Shown here in pieces: positions 1-6,857 of a DNA stretch of 41,412 nucleotides. Positions within the stretch are counted from its first letter, which is position 1, and every line of letters starts with the position of its first letter. The notes under the pieces were generated by a model. That model was not told the DNA's origin, searched no databases, and was given only the letters and a program-made list of their open reading frames with translations. The stretch covers positions 1 through 41,412 of the forward strand of contig CAMAZK010000013.1 of NCBI GenBank assembly GCA_945863205.1, written 5' to 3'. The stretch comes from Akkermansia muciniphila (lineage in GTDB: Bacteria > Verrucomicrobiota > Verrucomicrobiia > Verrucomicrobiales > Verrucomicrobiaceae). A program made the translations under genes and the position numbers.

Positions 1-366
1 CGATAGGCGCTCTCGTGCTTCCGTTATGTTTTTCTCGTGAGAAACCGTTTCAGACTCTAGGGCGATTCGTAGCTCATCGAAGAATGTTTGCGAGATTCCA
101 CCGGAGCCTGACAACTGCCACGGGTTGAATTCAAGTAATGGCAACTTCCTCCGGCGTTGCTTCAAGGTCGCCAAAACAAGATTCTTTAACGAGGTTTTAC
201 CCGTTCCCCAATCTCCATAGAGACCGATCACCAAGGAACTCTCTCCATCCCAAGCGGAAATGTCATTTGCCAAGCGCTTGGCAAACTCATTTCTACCCAA
301 TTTGTCTTCGGGTAGTTTGGTTATTGGTTTGTCAGACGAGTATCGATGCTGCTTTTTGCGGCTCAT
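1..366 (-). CDS. KAP-family P-loop NTPase, N-terminal part (cut by window edge)
   Basis: Reading the minus strand from the ATG at 366 gives 122 codons without a stop up to the window edge, so the gene continues outside. Residues 48-59 (GLYGDWGTGKTS) form a Walker A loop. About 20 residues further on, EFNPWQ (79-84) matches the FNPW/FNAW motif that follows the P-loop in KAP NTPases (PF07693); these two motifs together drive the call. KAP proteins are large ATPases, often membrane-associated, and some belong to phage-defence loci; the role here cannot be told from this fragment. GC content is visibly lower than in the rest of the window, and the start lies 24 bp from the stop of a thiC remnant, which suggests acquired DNA. 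Family confidence is good, function unknown. Confidence 0.8.
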   Translation of the reverse strand, partial: MSRKKQHRYSSDKPITKLPEDKLGRNEFAKRLANDISAWDGESSLVIGLYGDWGTGKTSLKNLVLATLKQRRRKLPLLEFNPWQLSGSGGISQTFFDELRIALESETVSHEKNITEARERLS

Positions 367-390
367 GGCGATCTTGTCGGTGTGCCCCGA

Positions 391-519
391 CTAAGCTGTC
401 GTGTAAACCTCCGCCCCAGCTTCCACGAATTCTTTCGACTTCTCTTCCATCCCGCGCTGAAGCGCTTCTTCCTCGGAGATGGCTTGTTCGGCGGCGTATT
501 TGCGGACGTCTTCGGTGAT
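391..519 (-). pseudogene. thiC: thiC 3' remnant (phosphomethylpyrimidine synthase C-terminus)
   Basis: About 43 codons ending in a TAG at 391-393 read as the extreme C-terminus of Thi[13 protein letters not shown], then [15 protein letters not shown], then [11 protein letters not shown]. In intact ThiC this tail follows the Fe-S cluster cysteine motif (CxxC then C in a GPKFC-type context). Here the similarity stops abruptly at the isoleucine near 519, and the upstream codons run into a palindromic repeat with no ThiC character and no cysteines. ThiC is normally over 400 residues, so this piece cannot work. It is read as the 3' scar of a deleted, displaced or duplicated thiC. Confidence 0.75.
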
Positions 520-558
520 GTTGCTGAACCTGCCTCCACTCGGCAAGTTCACCCTACG

Positions 559-598
559 GGCAGCCTGGCGGCTGGCTGCCTCGCCTCCGATCCCTCGG
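559..598. repeat. GC-rich palindromic element abutting the thiC scrap
   Basis: Two neighbouring inverted repeats are visible: GGCAGCC (559-565) with GGCTGCC (574-580), and CCGA (587-590) with TCGG (595-598). The element lies directly upstream of the thiC tail, between two broken or very small genes. Paired GC-rich palindromes of this type resemble REP/REPIN-like intergenic repeats. No second copy was found in this window, so its repetitive nature is inferred. Confidence 0.4.
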
Positions 599-647
599 CT
601 CGGCGCATGGTGCAGGAAGTGGGGGAAGTACATGGAAAAGCCGGTGG

Positions 648-854
648 TTACTTGGTTTGGTAGGTAGTGGCCTGCTCAAACAACGAATCCACCGTTTCGC
701 CTGCGAAGAGGGCTTGGCGTTCTTGGGTGTAGTCTCCTTGGCCGACGTGCCAGATGGAGAGCAGACGGGCCACTTTGTGCGGAGGCAGATTCTGCTGGAG
801 GATGCGGAGGGCTTCCCCGGTGAGCTCTTGTTCGGTTTCGATGACGGCACTCAT
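648..854 (-). CDS. Small antitoxin-like protein, 68 aa
   Basis: The 68-residue product is acidic and helix-prone, with the segment [19 protein letters not shown] followed by [14 protein letters not shown]. It resembles small proteins of similar pattern that I recall beside PIN or other toxin genes in cyanobacteria and Verrucomicrobia; this is recollection, not a search. Its ATG (852-854) overlaps the TGA of the upstream frame (851-853) as ATGA, the arrangement expected of translationally coupled toxin-antitoxin pairs. No DNA-binding motif is obvious. It may be a surviving antitoxin among decayed genes. Confidence 0.5.
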   Translation of the reverse strand: MSAVIETEQELTGEALRILQQNLPPHKVARLLSIWHVGQGDYTQERQALFAGETVDSLFEQATTYQTK

Positions 855-1054
855 GGTGTTTGTTGGAAGGAGGCTACGACGAAGTCGGCGGGGTTCAAGA
901 GGGGGATGGGGCCCTGGTAGCGTTTGCGGAGGTAGCTATATAGGTCGGAGAGGGCTGAGGCGACGGATGGGGCCTGGGAGCGATGCGTGGGGTGGTGGAA
1001 ACGGATCGGACTGACGGGGCCTGTGCGACGTAGTGGGCGAAAGGCATCAGGCAA
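851..1054 (-). CDS. Short frame upstream of the antitoxin-like gene, possible toxin remnant
   Basis: This 67-codon frame starts with TTG at 1054 and ends in ATGA overlap with the antitoxin-like gene. Its first half is low-complexity and looks like noise. Only the end, LYSYLRKRYQGPIPLLNPAD, has the look of a real protein; it recalls the C-terminal '(I/L)L(T/S)PxEF' strand of PIN-domain toxins. No acidic PIN catalytic residues are present, so if the reading is right only the tail of a toxin survives. It could equally be a chance frame. The upstream end overlaps the stop of the four-helix remnant. Confidence 0.3.
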   Translation of the reverse strand: MPDAFRPLRRTGPVSPIRFHHPTHRSQAPSVASALSDLYSYLRKRYQGPIPLLNPADFVVASFQQTP

Positions 1055-1310
1055 CGGGTGGTGTCAGTCTTTTGGGCGATGAGGGGGCTTCGGGGGGCTG
1101 GGACGGTTGCTTCTTTCGGTAGTCGAGGCGGGCTTTGGTCATCTGCTCGCGGATGCCGCTTTTTTTGACGAAGTCCTTCTCCAATCTCCGGCGCTGCTGG
1201 TCGAGAAGGCAGTTGGGCTGATGGATGAGGCAGAGGGCGATGTTGGCGAGGACCTCGGGTGGACGGGTGTCCATGGCCTGGCGATAGGTCTCGTAGCTCT
1301 CGCTGGGGGT
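1047..1310 (-). pseudogene. 3' remnant of a four-helix-bundle-suffix protein gene
   Basis: From about 1310 down to the TGA at 1047 the minus strand reads as the C-terminal part of the 'four helix bundle suffix domain' family: SYETYRQAMDTRPPEVLAN, then ALCLIHQPNCLLDQQ, then RRLEKDFVKKSGIREQM and a proline-rich tail. Complete members are roughly 200 residues, with a four-helix (S23-like) domain in front; that part is missing here. Upstream of 1310 the frame loses similarity and 45 bp later comes the stop of opgH. An ATG at 1274 could start a 75-residue product, but it would be only the suffix. The function of the family is not known. I treat the piece as a truncated gene. Confidence 0.65.
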
Positions 1311-1354
1311 GCGACCGAGTTTGCGGGACGGCGGTGGAGGCCTGCAGTCGAACC

Positions 1355-3505
1355 TTACGCCGCGGGCACCTCGCGGCTGGCGAGGGTGTGGGCGAAGGGG
1401 CTGGTGGAGGCGAGATTGTACTGTCGAATCGCGGTGGCCCAGAAGGGGGCGAGTTCGTGATCGGCGGCGCTCCAGAGGCGGTAGTGCAGATTGGTGACGG
1501 TGTCGGTGTCGTGCATGAGGGCCTTCAACTCCTGCGCGTTGAGCGCCTGCGGGCCTTCGGTGATGAGGCGGTGGCCGATCCGGTCGAGGTAGCTGCGGGA
1601 CACGTCGATGGTGCGGCGGCGGCGCAGGAGGCTCACGTGGAGGCCGTTGACGTAGGGGTCGAGGCAGACCTGCAGGAGGCCGTAGTGGCGCTCCAGCTCC
1701 GGGGCGAGCTGGATGCGGTCTTTGATCTCCTCCAGGTTCTCCTGCATGGTTTTGAGCACGGTGGGCGGCTCGTGCTCCTCCGGCGTGAGGAAGAGGCCGA
1801 AACGCCGCCCGCTGCGGGAGCCGGAGACCAGCGCGGCGACGAGCACGGAGACGACGAGGGAGAAGAGGATGGGGCTGATCCAGATGAGGAAGGCCTTCGA
1901 GACAAACCAGCCGAGTGTGGCCCAGGCGATGCCGAGCAGCGTGACGCTGGAGAAGGTGATCAGGATTTCAGCCCAGTTCAGGCCGCCATCCGTCTTCCGC
2001 CGCTGGGTGACCCAGTTCACGCTGCGACCGATGACGGTGTAGATGACGAAGCGGGAGTGGAAGACCATGAGCACGGGCGCCATGAGGGTGAAGACGACGG
2101 TGTCCAGCACGCTGCTGACGAAGGTGAGGAGGCGGAGCTTCAGCGGCTTGAACATGCGGCCGGTGATGACCTCGTCGAGCAGGATGACGGTCTTCGGGAG
2201 GAAGATGAGCATGGCGGTGAGGCCCAGGAGAATCTCCTCCGCCAGCACGGCCTGCGGATCTCCGTGCGGCGTGGGCGTGGCGGCGAGGAAGGTGGCCAGC
2301 GCGAGGAAGAGGAACCAGAGCAGGGAGCTGACGTAGCTGAGGATGCCGTGGATGAAATTGACGCGGCTCATGGGGTGCCAGCCTTTGGCAAAGACGAGCC
2401 AGAGGTGCTGGATGTTACCCTGGCACCAGCGGCGGTCTCGCTTCAGCATGTCCACGAGCGTGGGCGGCCCCTCTTCGTAGCTGCCGCGGGTGGTGGGCAG
2501 GAGGCGCACGGCGTAGCCTGCCTTCCGCATGAGTGCGGCTTCGACAAAGTCGTGGCTCAGAATGTGGCCGCCAAAGGGCGCATTGGCGGGCAGCGGAGGC
2601 AGGGCGCAGTGCTCGATGAAGGGGGCGAGGCGGAGGATGGCGTTGTGCCCCCAGAAGTTCGCCTCTCCGCACTGCCAGTAGTCGAGCCCGGCCATGAAGG
2701 GCGGACCGTAGAGTGCCTGGGCGTACTGCATGACGCGTCCGAGGAGCGTGTCAGCGGCGATCTGCTTCGGAAAAGTCTGGATGATGCCGATGCCGGGATT
2801 TTTTTCCATGATGCGCACCATGCTGGTGAGCAAGGCGCCGGACATGAGGCTGTCCGCGTCGAGCACGACCATGTAGCGGTAGCGCTTCCCCCAGCGGCGG
2901 CAGAAGTCGCTGACGTTGCCGCTCTTGCGGTTGATGGGCTTGCGGCGTTTGCGGTAAAAGATGCGACCGAAGGCCTGAAGCTGCCGGCAGAGCTCGAGCC
3001 AGGCGGTTTCCTCCTCGATCCACTGGCTGGCTTTGTCGGAGTCGCTGAGGATGAAGAAGTCGAAGTTCGCCGACTGGCCGGTGGCCTCCAGGGAGAGGTA
3101 GATGGAGCGCAGGCCCTCGTAAACACGGGTCACGTCCTCGTTGAAGACGGGCATGATGATGGCGGTGCTGGCCTCAATGGGCTGCTCGTGATCGTCAACA
3201 CTGAGGGTGAGCCAGAGATCGAGCGGGTCGGGCTTGGAGCGGTTCATCAGCCAGACGCCGAAGAGCGCCGTCCAGAAGCCGACGTTCAGCTGGTAGTAGA
3301 GCGGGATGAAGACCAGCAGCAGCGCCCACTCGGAGAGGCGCATGCCGTTTTCCGACAGAAAGATGAAGGAGAGCCACGCGCCGACGATGGTTCCCAGGCC
3401 GACGAGGGAGAAGAAGGTGGCGCGCCGCGTGCGTGAGATGCGCTTCGGCGGCATGCCGGCGGTCATCGCGATGTTCGCGGTCTGGCTGCCGATGGGGGCG
3501 CTCAT
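1355..3505 (-). CDS. opgH: Glucans biosynthesis glucosyltransferase H (OpgH/MdoH)
   Basis: Inner-membrane family 2 glycosyltransferase that polymerises glucose from UDP-glucose into the beta-1,2-linked backbone of osmoregulated periplasmic glucans. The 716-residue product has two N-terminal membrane segments (about 31-50 and 58-88). A large cytoplasmic GT-A domain follows, with SDSD (154-157), LDADS (215-219), SHDF (317-320) and the processive RDRRW box (356-360). Several further membrane spans lie at about 385-410, 425-445, 463-492, 512-535 and 538-561. The E. coli protein is about 850 residues; this one has a shorter N-terminal tail. The ATG overlaps the stop of the preceding gene as ATGA, which fixes the start and implies translational coupling. 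It is the last gene of the opg operon. Confidence 0.95.
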   Translation of the reverse strand: MSAPIGSQTANIAMTAGMPPKRISRTRRATFFSLVGLGTIVGAWLSFIFLSENGMRLSEWALLLVFIPLYYQLNVGFWTALFGVWLMNRSKPDPLDLWLTLSVDDHEQPIEASTAIIMPVFNEDVTRVYEGLRSIYLSLEATGQSANFDFFILSDSDKASQWIEEETAWLELCRQLQAFGRIFYRKRRKPINRKSGNVSDFCRRWGKRYRYMVVLDADSLMSGALLTSMVRIMEKNPGIGIIQTFPKQIAADTLLGRVMQYAQALYGPPFMAGLDYWQCGEANFWGHNAILRLAPFIEHCALPPLPANAPFGGHILSHDFVEAALMRKAGYAVRLLPTTRGSYEEGPPTLVDMLKRDRRWCQGNIQHLWLVFAKGWHPMSRVNFIHGILSYVSSLLWFLFLALATFLAATPTPHGDPQAVLAEEILLGLTAMLIFLPKTVILLDEVITGRMFKPLKLRLLTFVSSVLDTVVFTLMAPVLMVFHSRFVIYTVIGRSVNWVTQRRKTDGGLNWAEILITFSSVTLLGIAWATLGWFVSKAFLIWISPILFSLVVSVLVAALVSGSRSGRRFGLFLTPEEHEPPTVLKTMQENLEEIKDRIQLAPELERHYGLLQVCLDPYVNGLHVSLLRRRRTIDVSRSYLDRIGHRLITEGPQALNAQELKALMHDTDTVTNLHYRLWSAADHELAPFWATAIRQYNLASTSPFAHTLASREVPAA

Positions 3506-4080
3506 GCGAAGAGGGAGTAGAGATAGCCGAGCACGCCGAAGATGATGAGCAGCAGCACGGAGTAGCGCAGGATCGGATGACGGCCGAGGCGGTCGAAGGT
3601 GTCCTCCGCGACGTCGGGGATGAGGCCGAGGTCGATGTCTCGCGGTGTCATTTTGCTGACCTGCATGCCTGGGCCGGAGGTGCGCAGGGCGGAGCGCATG
3701 GCCTCGCCCATGTCTTCGGGCATGTTTTCCTCATCAAGGAAGAACTGCGGCCAGCGGACGGGACCGCCGGCCAGGTGAAAGCCGAGGCGGCCGGTGGCTT
3801 CGAGCTGCGCCTCGCTGAGGTTCATGTCGCTGTAGATCCTGCCGAACCACTCCAGCAGCATCAGCCGCGCCTGCTCGATGGCGTGCGCCGTGGGGGCGCG
3901 GCCGGGATCTTTGGCGTGCGCTTCGGCGGCCTTCCGCAGGGTTTCGAGGATGAGCTGGGTGCGCCGGATGCGGTTGTGCAGATTGTAGGCGCGGAAGTAG
4001 TCGGCGAGGCGGGCGTAGGCCTCGTTCCATTCCTCCTCGGTGCCCGTTTCCGGGGCAAACTGGATGTTCAGTGCCTCCAT
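3502..4080 (-). CDS. Unknown tail-anchored protein between opgG and opgH, 192 aa
   Basis: Not recognised as a named family. The ATG at 4080 is chosen because it lies 13 bases inside the opgG 3' end, the tight overlap seen throughout this operon; a longer open frame up to 4275 would run through opgG. The product is mainly helical and charged (residues 15-100), with a run of aromatic residues at WPQFFLDEENMPEDMGE (110-126). It has no signal peptide and a single C-terminal membrane segment at about 171-189, so it is probably a tail-anchored cytoplasmic protein. The stop overlaps the opgH start as ATGA. In the textbook operon opgG and opgH are adjacent, so the position suggests an accessory or regulator of glucan synthesis. 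That role is inferred only from context. Confidence 0.8.
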   Translation of the reverse strand: MEALNIQFAPETGTEEEWNEAYARLADYFRAYNLHNRIRRTQLILETLRKAAEAHAKDPGRAPTAHAIEQARLMLLEWFGRIYSDMNLSEAQLEATGRLGFHLAGGPVRWPQFFLDEENMPEDMGEAMRSALRTSGPGMQVSKMTPRDIDLGLIPDVAEDTFDRLGRHPILRYSVLLLIIFGVLGYLYSLFA

Positions 4081-5594
4081 TGATACATCCAGCGTTCGGA
4101 GACGACTTTGGCTCCGTCCTTGAGCTCGCAGGTCAGTTCCAGCAGCTTCGTGCTCTCCGGCACGTCGAGCTTGAAGAAGGCGCGCCAGCCGCCCGTCTCG
4201 GAGTTTTTCATCACGCGCTGGTCGATGACCTTGGCCTCGCCGGCGGCGTGGGCGACTTCGATCTGCGGGAGCCACGCTTCGTCATGGCCTGCCGTGGCCG
4301 CACCGGGCGCGAAGTCGATGACGTAGAGATGATCGTCGGAGTCCATCACGAAGCCGCGCCGCGTGGCGGCGACGCGGCAGAGATCGCCCGGCAGGTGCTC
4401 ATCGAGCCAGGAGAGCTTGTATTCGAAAGCAAGCGGCTCGGCAGGGGAGGCAGGCAGCTTGTCCGGCTGCCACATGGCGACGATGTTGTCCCAGGTCTCC
4501 TCCCCGGTCGGCAGTTCCACGAGGGCGACGGAACCGCTGCCGAAGCCGCTGACCGGCTCCACCCACACAGCGGGGCGCTGGTGGTAGCGGGCTTCGAGGT
4601 CCTCGAAGTTGCCGAAATCGCGATCCCGCTCCGCCAGGCCGAAGCCTTTGAGCTTGTCCACCTGGATGAAACTGAGGCGCAGATCCCGGCCGACATCGAG
4701 CGGACGCCAGATGGACGGCCCGCCTTCGATCTCCACCTGCAGGCCGTCGGAGTCGTGCACCTCCGGGCGGAAGTCATAGGGTTTCGGATGCGAGTTCTCG
4801 CCGAACCAGAACATGCTGGAGAAGGGAGCGATGCCCAGCATCGTCACCGGCCGGCGCAGGTAAACGGCCGCTTTCACCTGCATCGTGGTGGTCTTTCCCG
4901 GCGTGGATTCAAAACGGTAGGCGCCAGTGATGCTCGGCCCGTCGAGCAGGGCTAGCAGGTTGAAGCCCGTGTCTCCCGGCTTCGGCGGCTCGAACCAGAA
5001 GTGCGTGAAGTCGGGGAACTCCTCCGGCTTTCCGCCGACCGTGTTCACGGCGATGCCGCGGGCGGAGATGCCGTAGCCGAGCTCCGTGGTCACCGCCCGG
5101 TAGTAGCTCGCGCCCATGAAGACCATGAACTCAAAGCGGCGCTTCAGAAATGACTCCGGCGCCAGAACTCGGAAACCGGCATAGCCGGGCGGATTGATGA
5201 CCTTTTCCGGCACCTCCAGCGGACCGTAGTCGAACTGGCCGCGGTCGAAGGGCACCGGATGCGTTTTTTCACCCAGGGTGAAGAAGCCGACGGGCTTCTT
5301 GAACATCCACCCGGGATGGAAGAACTCGACGCGGAAGCTGCCCTCCCCGCCGCCGAAGAGCGCTTTGTCCTCCCGAAACCGGATCTGCCGGTGCCCGTCG
5401 TAGGTCAGGCCTTCGAAAAAGGGATCGAGCTTTTGCGACGGGGCTTTGTAGGGCTGCGCCGCCATCTGCGCGGCGAGAGCCTGGAGACTGGCAAAATCCG
5501 TGACATCGGCATGGCGCATGTCCGCCGCATTCACGGCGTGGCCTGCGAGGCAGGATGTCAGGATCGTCGATCCTGCGAGGAGATGTCTGATCAT
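4068..5594 (-). CDS. opgG: Periplasmic glucans biosynthesis protein G (OpgG/MdoG)
   Basis: Periplasmic partner of OpgH, belonging to a family required for osmoregulated periplasmic glucan production and linked in recent work to processing of the glucan backbone. The 508-residue product starts with a Sec signal peptide (about 1-23, ending HAVNAA). The family pattern follows: DPFFEGLTYDGHRQIRFR near residue 58, FHPGWMF, GYGISARGIAVNT in the middle, SSMFWFGENS with RPEVHDSDGL around 260-285, and a C-terminal Ig-like region. Its length agrees with E. coli OpgG. It is the first gene of an overlapping opgG-unknown-opgH operon, preceded by a plausible promoter at 5619-5649. Confidence 0.95.
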   Translation of the reverse strand: MIRHLLAGSTILTSCLAGHAVNAADMRHADVTDFASLQALAAQMAAQPYKAPSQKLDPFFEGLTYDGHRQIRFREDKALFGGGEGSFRVEFFHPGWMFKKPVGFFTLGEKTHPVPFDRGQFDYGPLEVPEKVINPPGYAGFRVLAPESFLKRRFEFMVFMGASYYRAVTTELGYGISARGIAVNTVGGKPEEFPDFTHFWFEPPKPGDTGFNLLALLDGPSITGAYRFESTPGKTTTMQVKAAVYLRRPVTMLGIAPFSSMFWFGENSHPKPYDFRPEVHDSDGLQVEIEGGPSIWRPLDVGRDLRLSFIQVDKLKGFGLAERDRDFGNFEDLEARYHQRPAVWVEPVSGFGSGSVALVELPTGEETWDNIVAMWQPDKLPASPAEPLAFEYKLSWLDEHLPGDLCRVAATRRGFVMDSDDHLYVIDFAPGAATAGHDEAWLPQIEVAHAAGEAKVIDQRVMKNSETGGWRAFFKLDVPESTKLLELTCELKDGAKVVSERWMYQWRH

Positions 5595-5618
5595 AGGGGA
5601 GTCGATCGTGACTGGCGG

Positions 5619-5649
5619 ATTAGAGTGCAGCAGGGTTTCGGACAGTCAA
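5619..5649 (-). promoter_or_regulatory. Candidate sigma70-type promoter of the opg operon
   Basis: On the minus strand TTGACT (5644-5649) and TCTAAT (5619-5624) match the -35 and -10 consensus in five of six positions each, separated by a rather long 19-base spacer. The -10 lies 24 bases before the opgG ATG. It sits in the 90-bp gap after the ndpA-like gene. The start site itself is not visible. Confidence 0.4.
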
Positions 5650-5669
5650 CCGCCGCTCCCATGCCAGCA

Positions 5670-5688
5670 TTGACGCATTTCGCGTCAA
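5670..5688 (-). terminator. Short hairpin at the stop of the nucleoid-associated gene
   Basis: A perfect 7-bp inverted repeat, TTGACGC (5670-5676) and GCGTCAA (5682-5688), with a 5-base loop, includes the TGA stop codon. No T run follows, so it is at best a weak terminator or a 3'-end stabilising hairpin separating this gene from the opg operon. Confidence 0.3.
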
Positions 5689-6764
5689 ACCGCGTTCACA
5701 TCCTTGTTGTAGAAGACCTTCACATACTTCATGCCCTTCTGGTCGTCGTAGCCGCGCTCGAGCTGCGGATCGGCGGCGCCGACTCCGGGCTTGATGTGGA
5801 TTTCGACGCCGGTGTCCAGCTTCAGCACGGCGGCGATGCGCTTTTTGGCCTTGGTGAGGTCTTTTTTGGAAATCTCGAAACTGGTGTCCAGCGGCTGCCC
5901 CTGCTCCTCCTCCATCCGGGCGCGATGCTCGCCGAATTGGGCGATGGTTTCCGGGTCCTTCAGCACCTCCTGCTCGAACTCATTGAGCTCGAACTTTTCC
6001 CGGTCCTCGAAGTAGTCGAGCGCGGCATTGGCGGCGTTGGCCGTTTCCCACGGCGGCGTGTCATCCTCGGCGGCGGCTGCGGCGGATTTTTGCTCCTCGA
6101 GAAAGGAGACCGCCATCTTCGCATAGGCGTTTGTGAGGAAGGCGGCGTCCGGCACGGCTTCGACGCCGAGGAATTCGCGCACCCAGAAGCGGGTGTCACC
6201 GCCTCCGCGGTCGAAGGTGAGGACGTAGTGGCCTTTCTCCTGCCAGAAATCGAGGATGAGGCAGCCTTTGTCGATCTTGTCGGGATTGATGCCGTGCTCG
6301 GTGGCCAGGCGGAGATCGCCGTTGCGGGTGGTGATGGTCAGGAAGGGCGTGACGCTGTCGGACTTGAGGATGCAGAGGCCGTTCACGAGCTCGCCCTCGA
6401 TGTGGATTTCCTTCAGCAGGGCGATGCACAAGTCGCCCGCCTTGATGTTCGGGTGGTTCGACTTCGCGTAGAGGCGCTGGGCGATCTCGACGCCTTTGGT
6501 CAGCAGCATGTCCTCGTCGGCAAAGATCGCCTTCGCGCAGTTGCTGATCTCGTGCTGGTCCAGGGACGCGTGGTGGGTGAAGCGGTGGCCGATGACGTTT
6601 TTGAAGGGCTTCAAGAAGATCGCGGTCAGCGGCTCCTGCTCCTGTTCGGCGATTTCGAAGAGCTCCTTCGAGGTTTGCAGCGGCTCCTGGCGCTGAGGGT
6701 TGCCGATTTTGGCAAGGACGGCCTTGGTGGCGGTGGCGGTGTTGAGGCGAAGTTTGACGGACAT
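5685..6764 (-). CDS. Nucleoid-associated protein, NdpA/YejK family (PF04245)
   Basis: A 359-residue soluble protein recognised as a 37-kDa nucleoid-associated protein. The recognisable stretches are KPFKNVIGHRFTHHASLDQHE (about residues 52-72), the IKAGDLCIALLKEIHIEG region, FLTITTRNGDLRLATEHGIN, and ILDFWQEKGHYVLTFD before RFWVREFLGVE. The E. coli homologue binds nucleoid DNA; its precise role is poorly known. No signal peptide or membrane segment is present. The gene is divergent from the methyltransferase at 6858 and ends 90 bp before opgG. It shows no functional link to glucan synthesis and may only be a neighbour. Confidence 0.85.
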   Translation of the reverse strand: MSVKLRLNTATATKAVLAKIGNPQRQEPLQTSKELFEIAEQEQEPLTAIFLKPFKNVIGHRFTHHASLDQHEISNCAKAIFADEDMLLTKGVEIAQRLYAKSNHPNIKAGDLCIALLKEIHIEGELVNGLCILKSDSVTPFLTITTRNGDLRLATEHGINPDKIDKGCLILDFWQEKGHYVLTFDRGGGDTRFWVREFLGVEAVPDAAFLTNAYAKMAVSFLEEQKSAAAAAEDDTPPWETANAANAALDYFEDREKFELNEFEQEVLKDPETIAQFGEHRARMEEEQGQPLDTSFEISKKDLTKAKKRIAAVLKLDTGVEIHIKPGVGAADPQLERGYDDQKGMKYVKVFYNKDVNAV

Positions 6765-6822
6765 GAGGGGTGCCGAGGGTAACGAGCCACGCGAACACGC
6801 AAGAGCATTTCACGTCTGCTTG

Positions 6823-6843
6823 CGCCCGGCCCGGCGCCGGGCG
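6823..6843. other. Strong GC hairpin in front of the methyltransferase start
   Basis: CGCCCGGC (6823-6830) and GCCGGGCG (6836-6843) form a perfect 8-bp stem with a 5-base loop. It ends 14 bases before the ATG at 6858, in the divergent 93-bp gap. In an mRNA it would sit over the ribosome-binding region. No Shine-Dalgarno sequence is visible there. Confidence 0.5.
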
Positions 6844-6857
6844 AGGTGCGCCGCCTC

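Noticed and set aside
1259..3436. Open frame of 725 codons on the plus strand
   Set aside because: It is antisense to opgH, which is unmistakable. The translation is low-complexity acidic sequence typical of a GC-rich shadow.
5259..6782. Open frame of 507 codons on the plus strand
   Set aside because: It is antisense to the start of opgG and to the nucleoid-associated gene; it is a shadow without domains.
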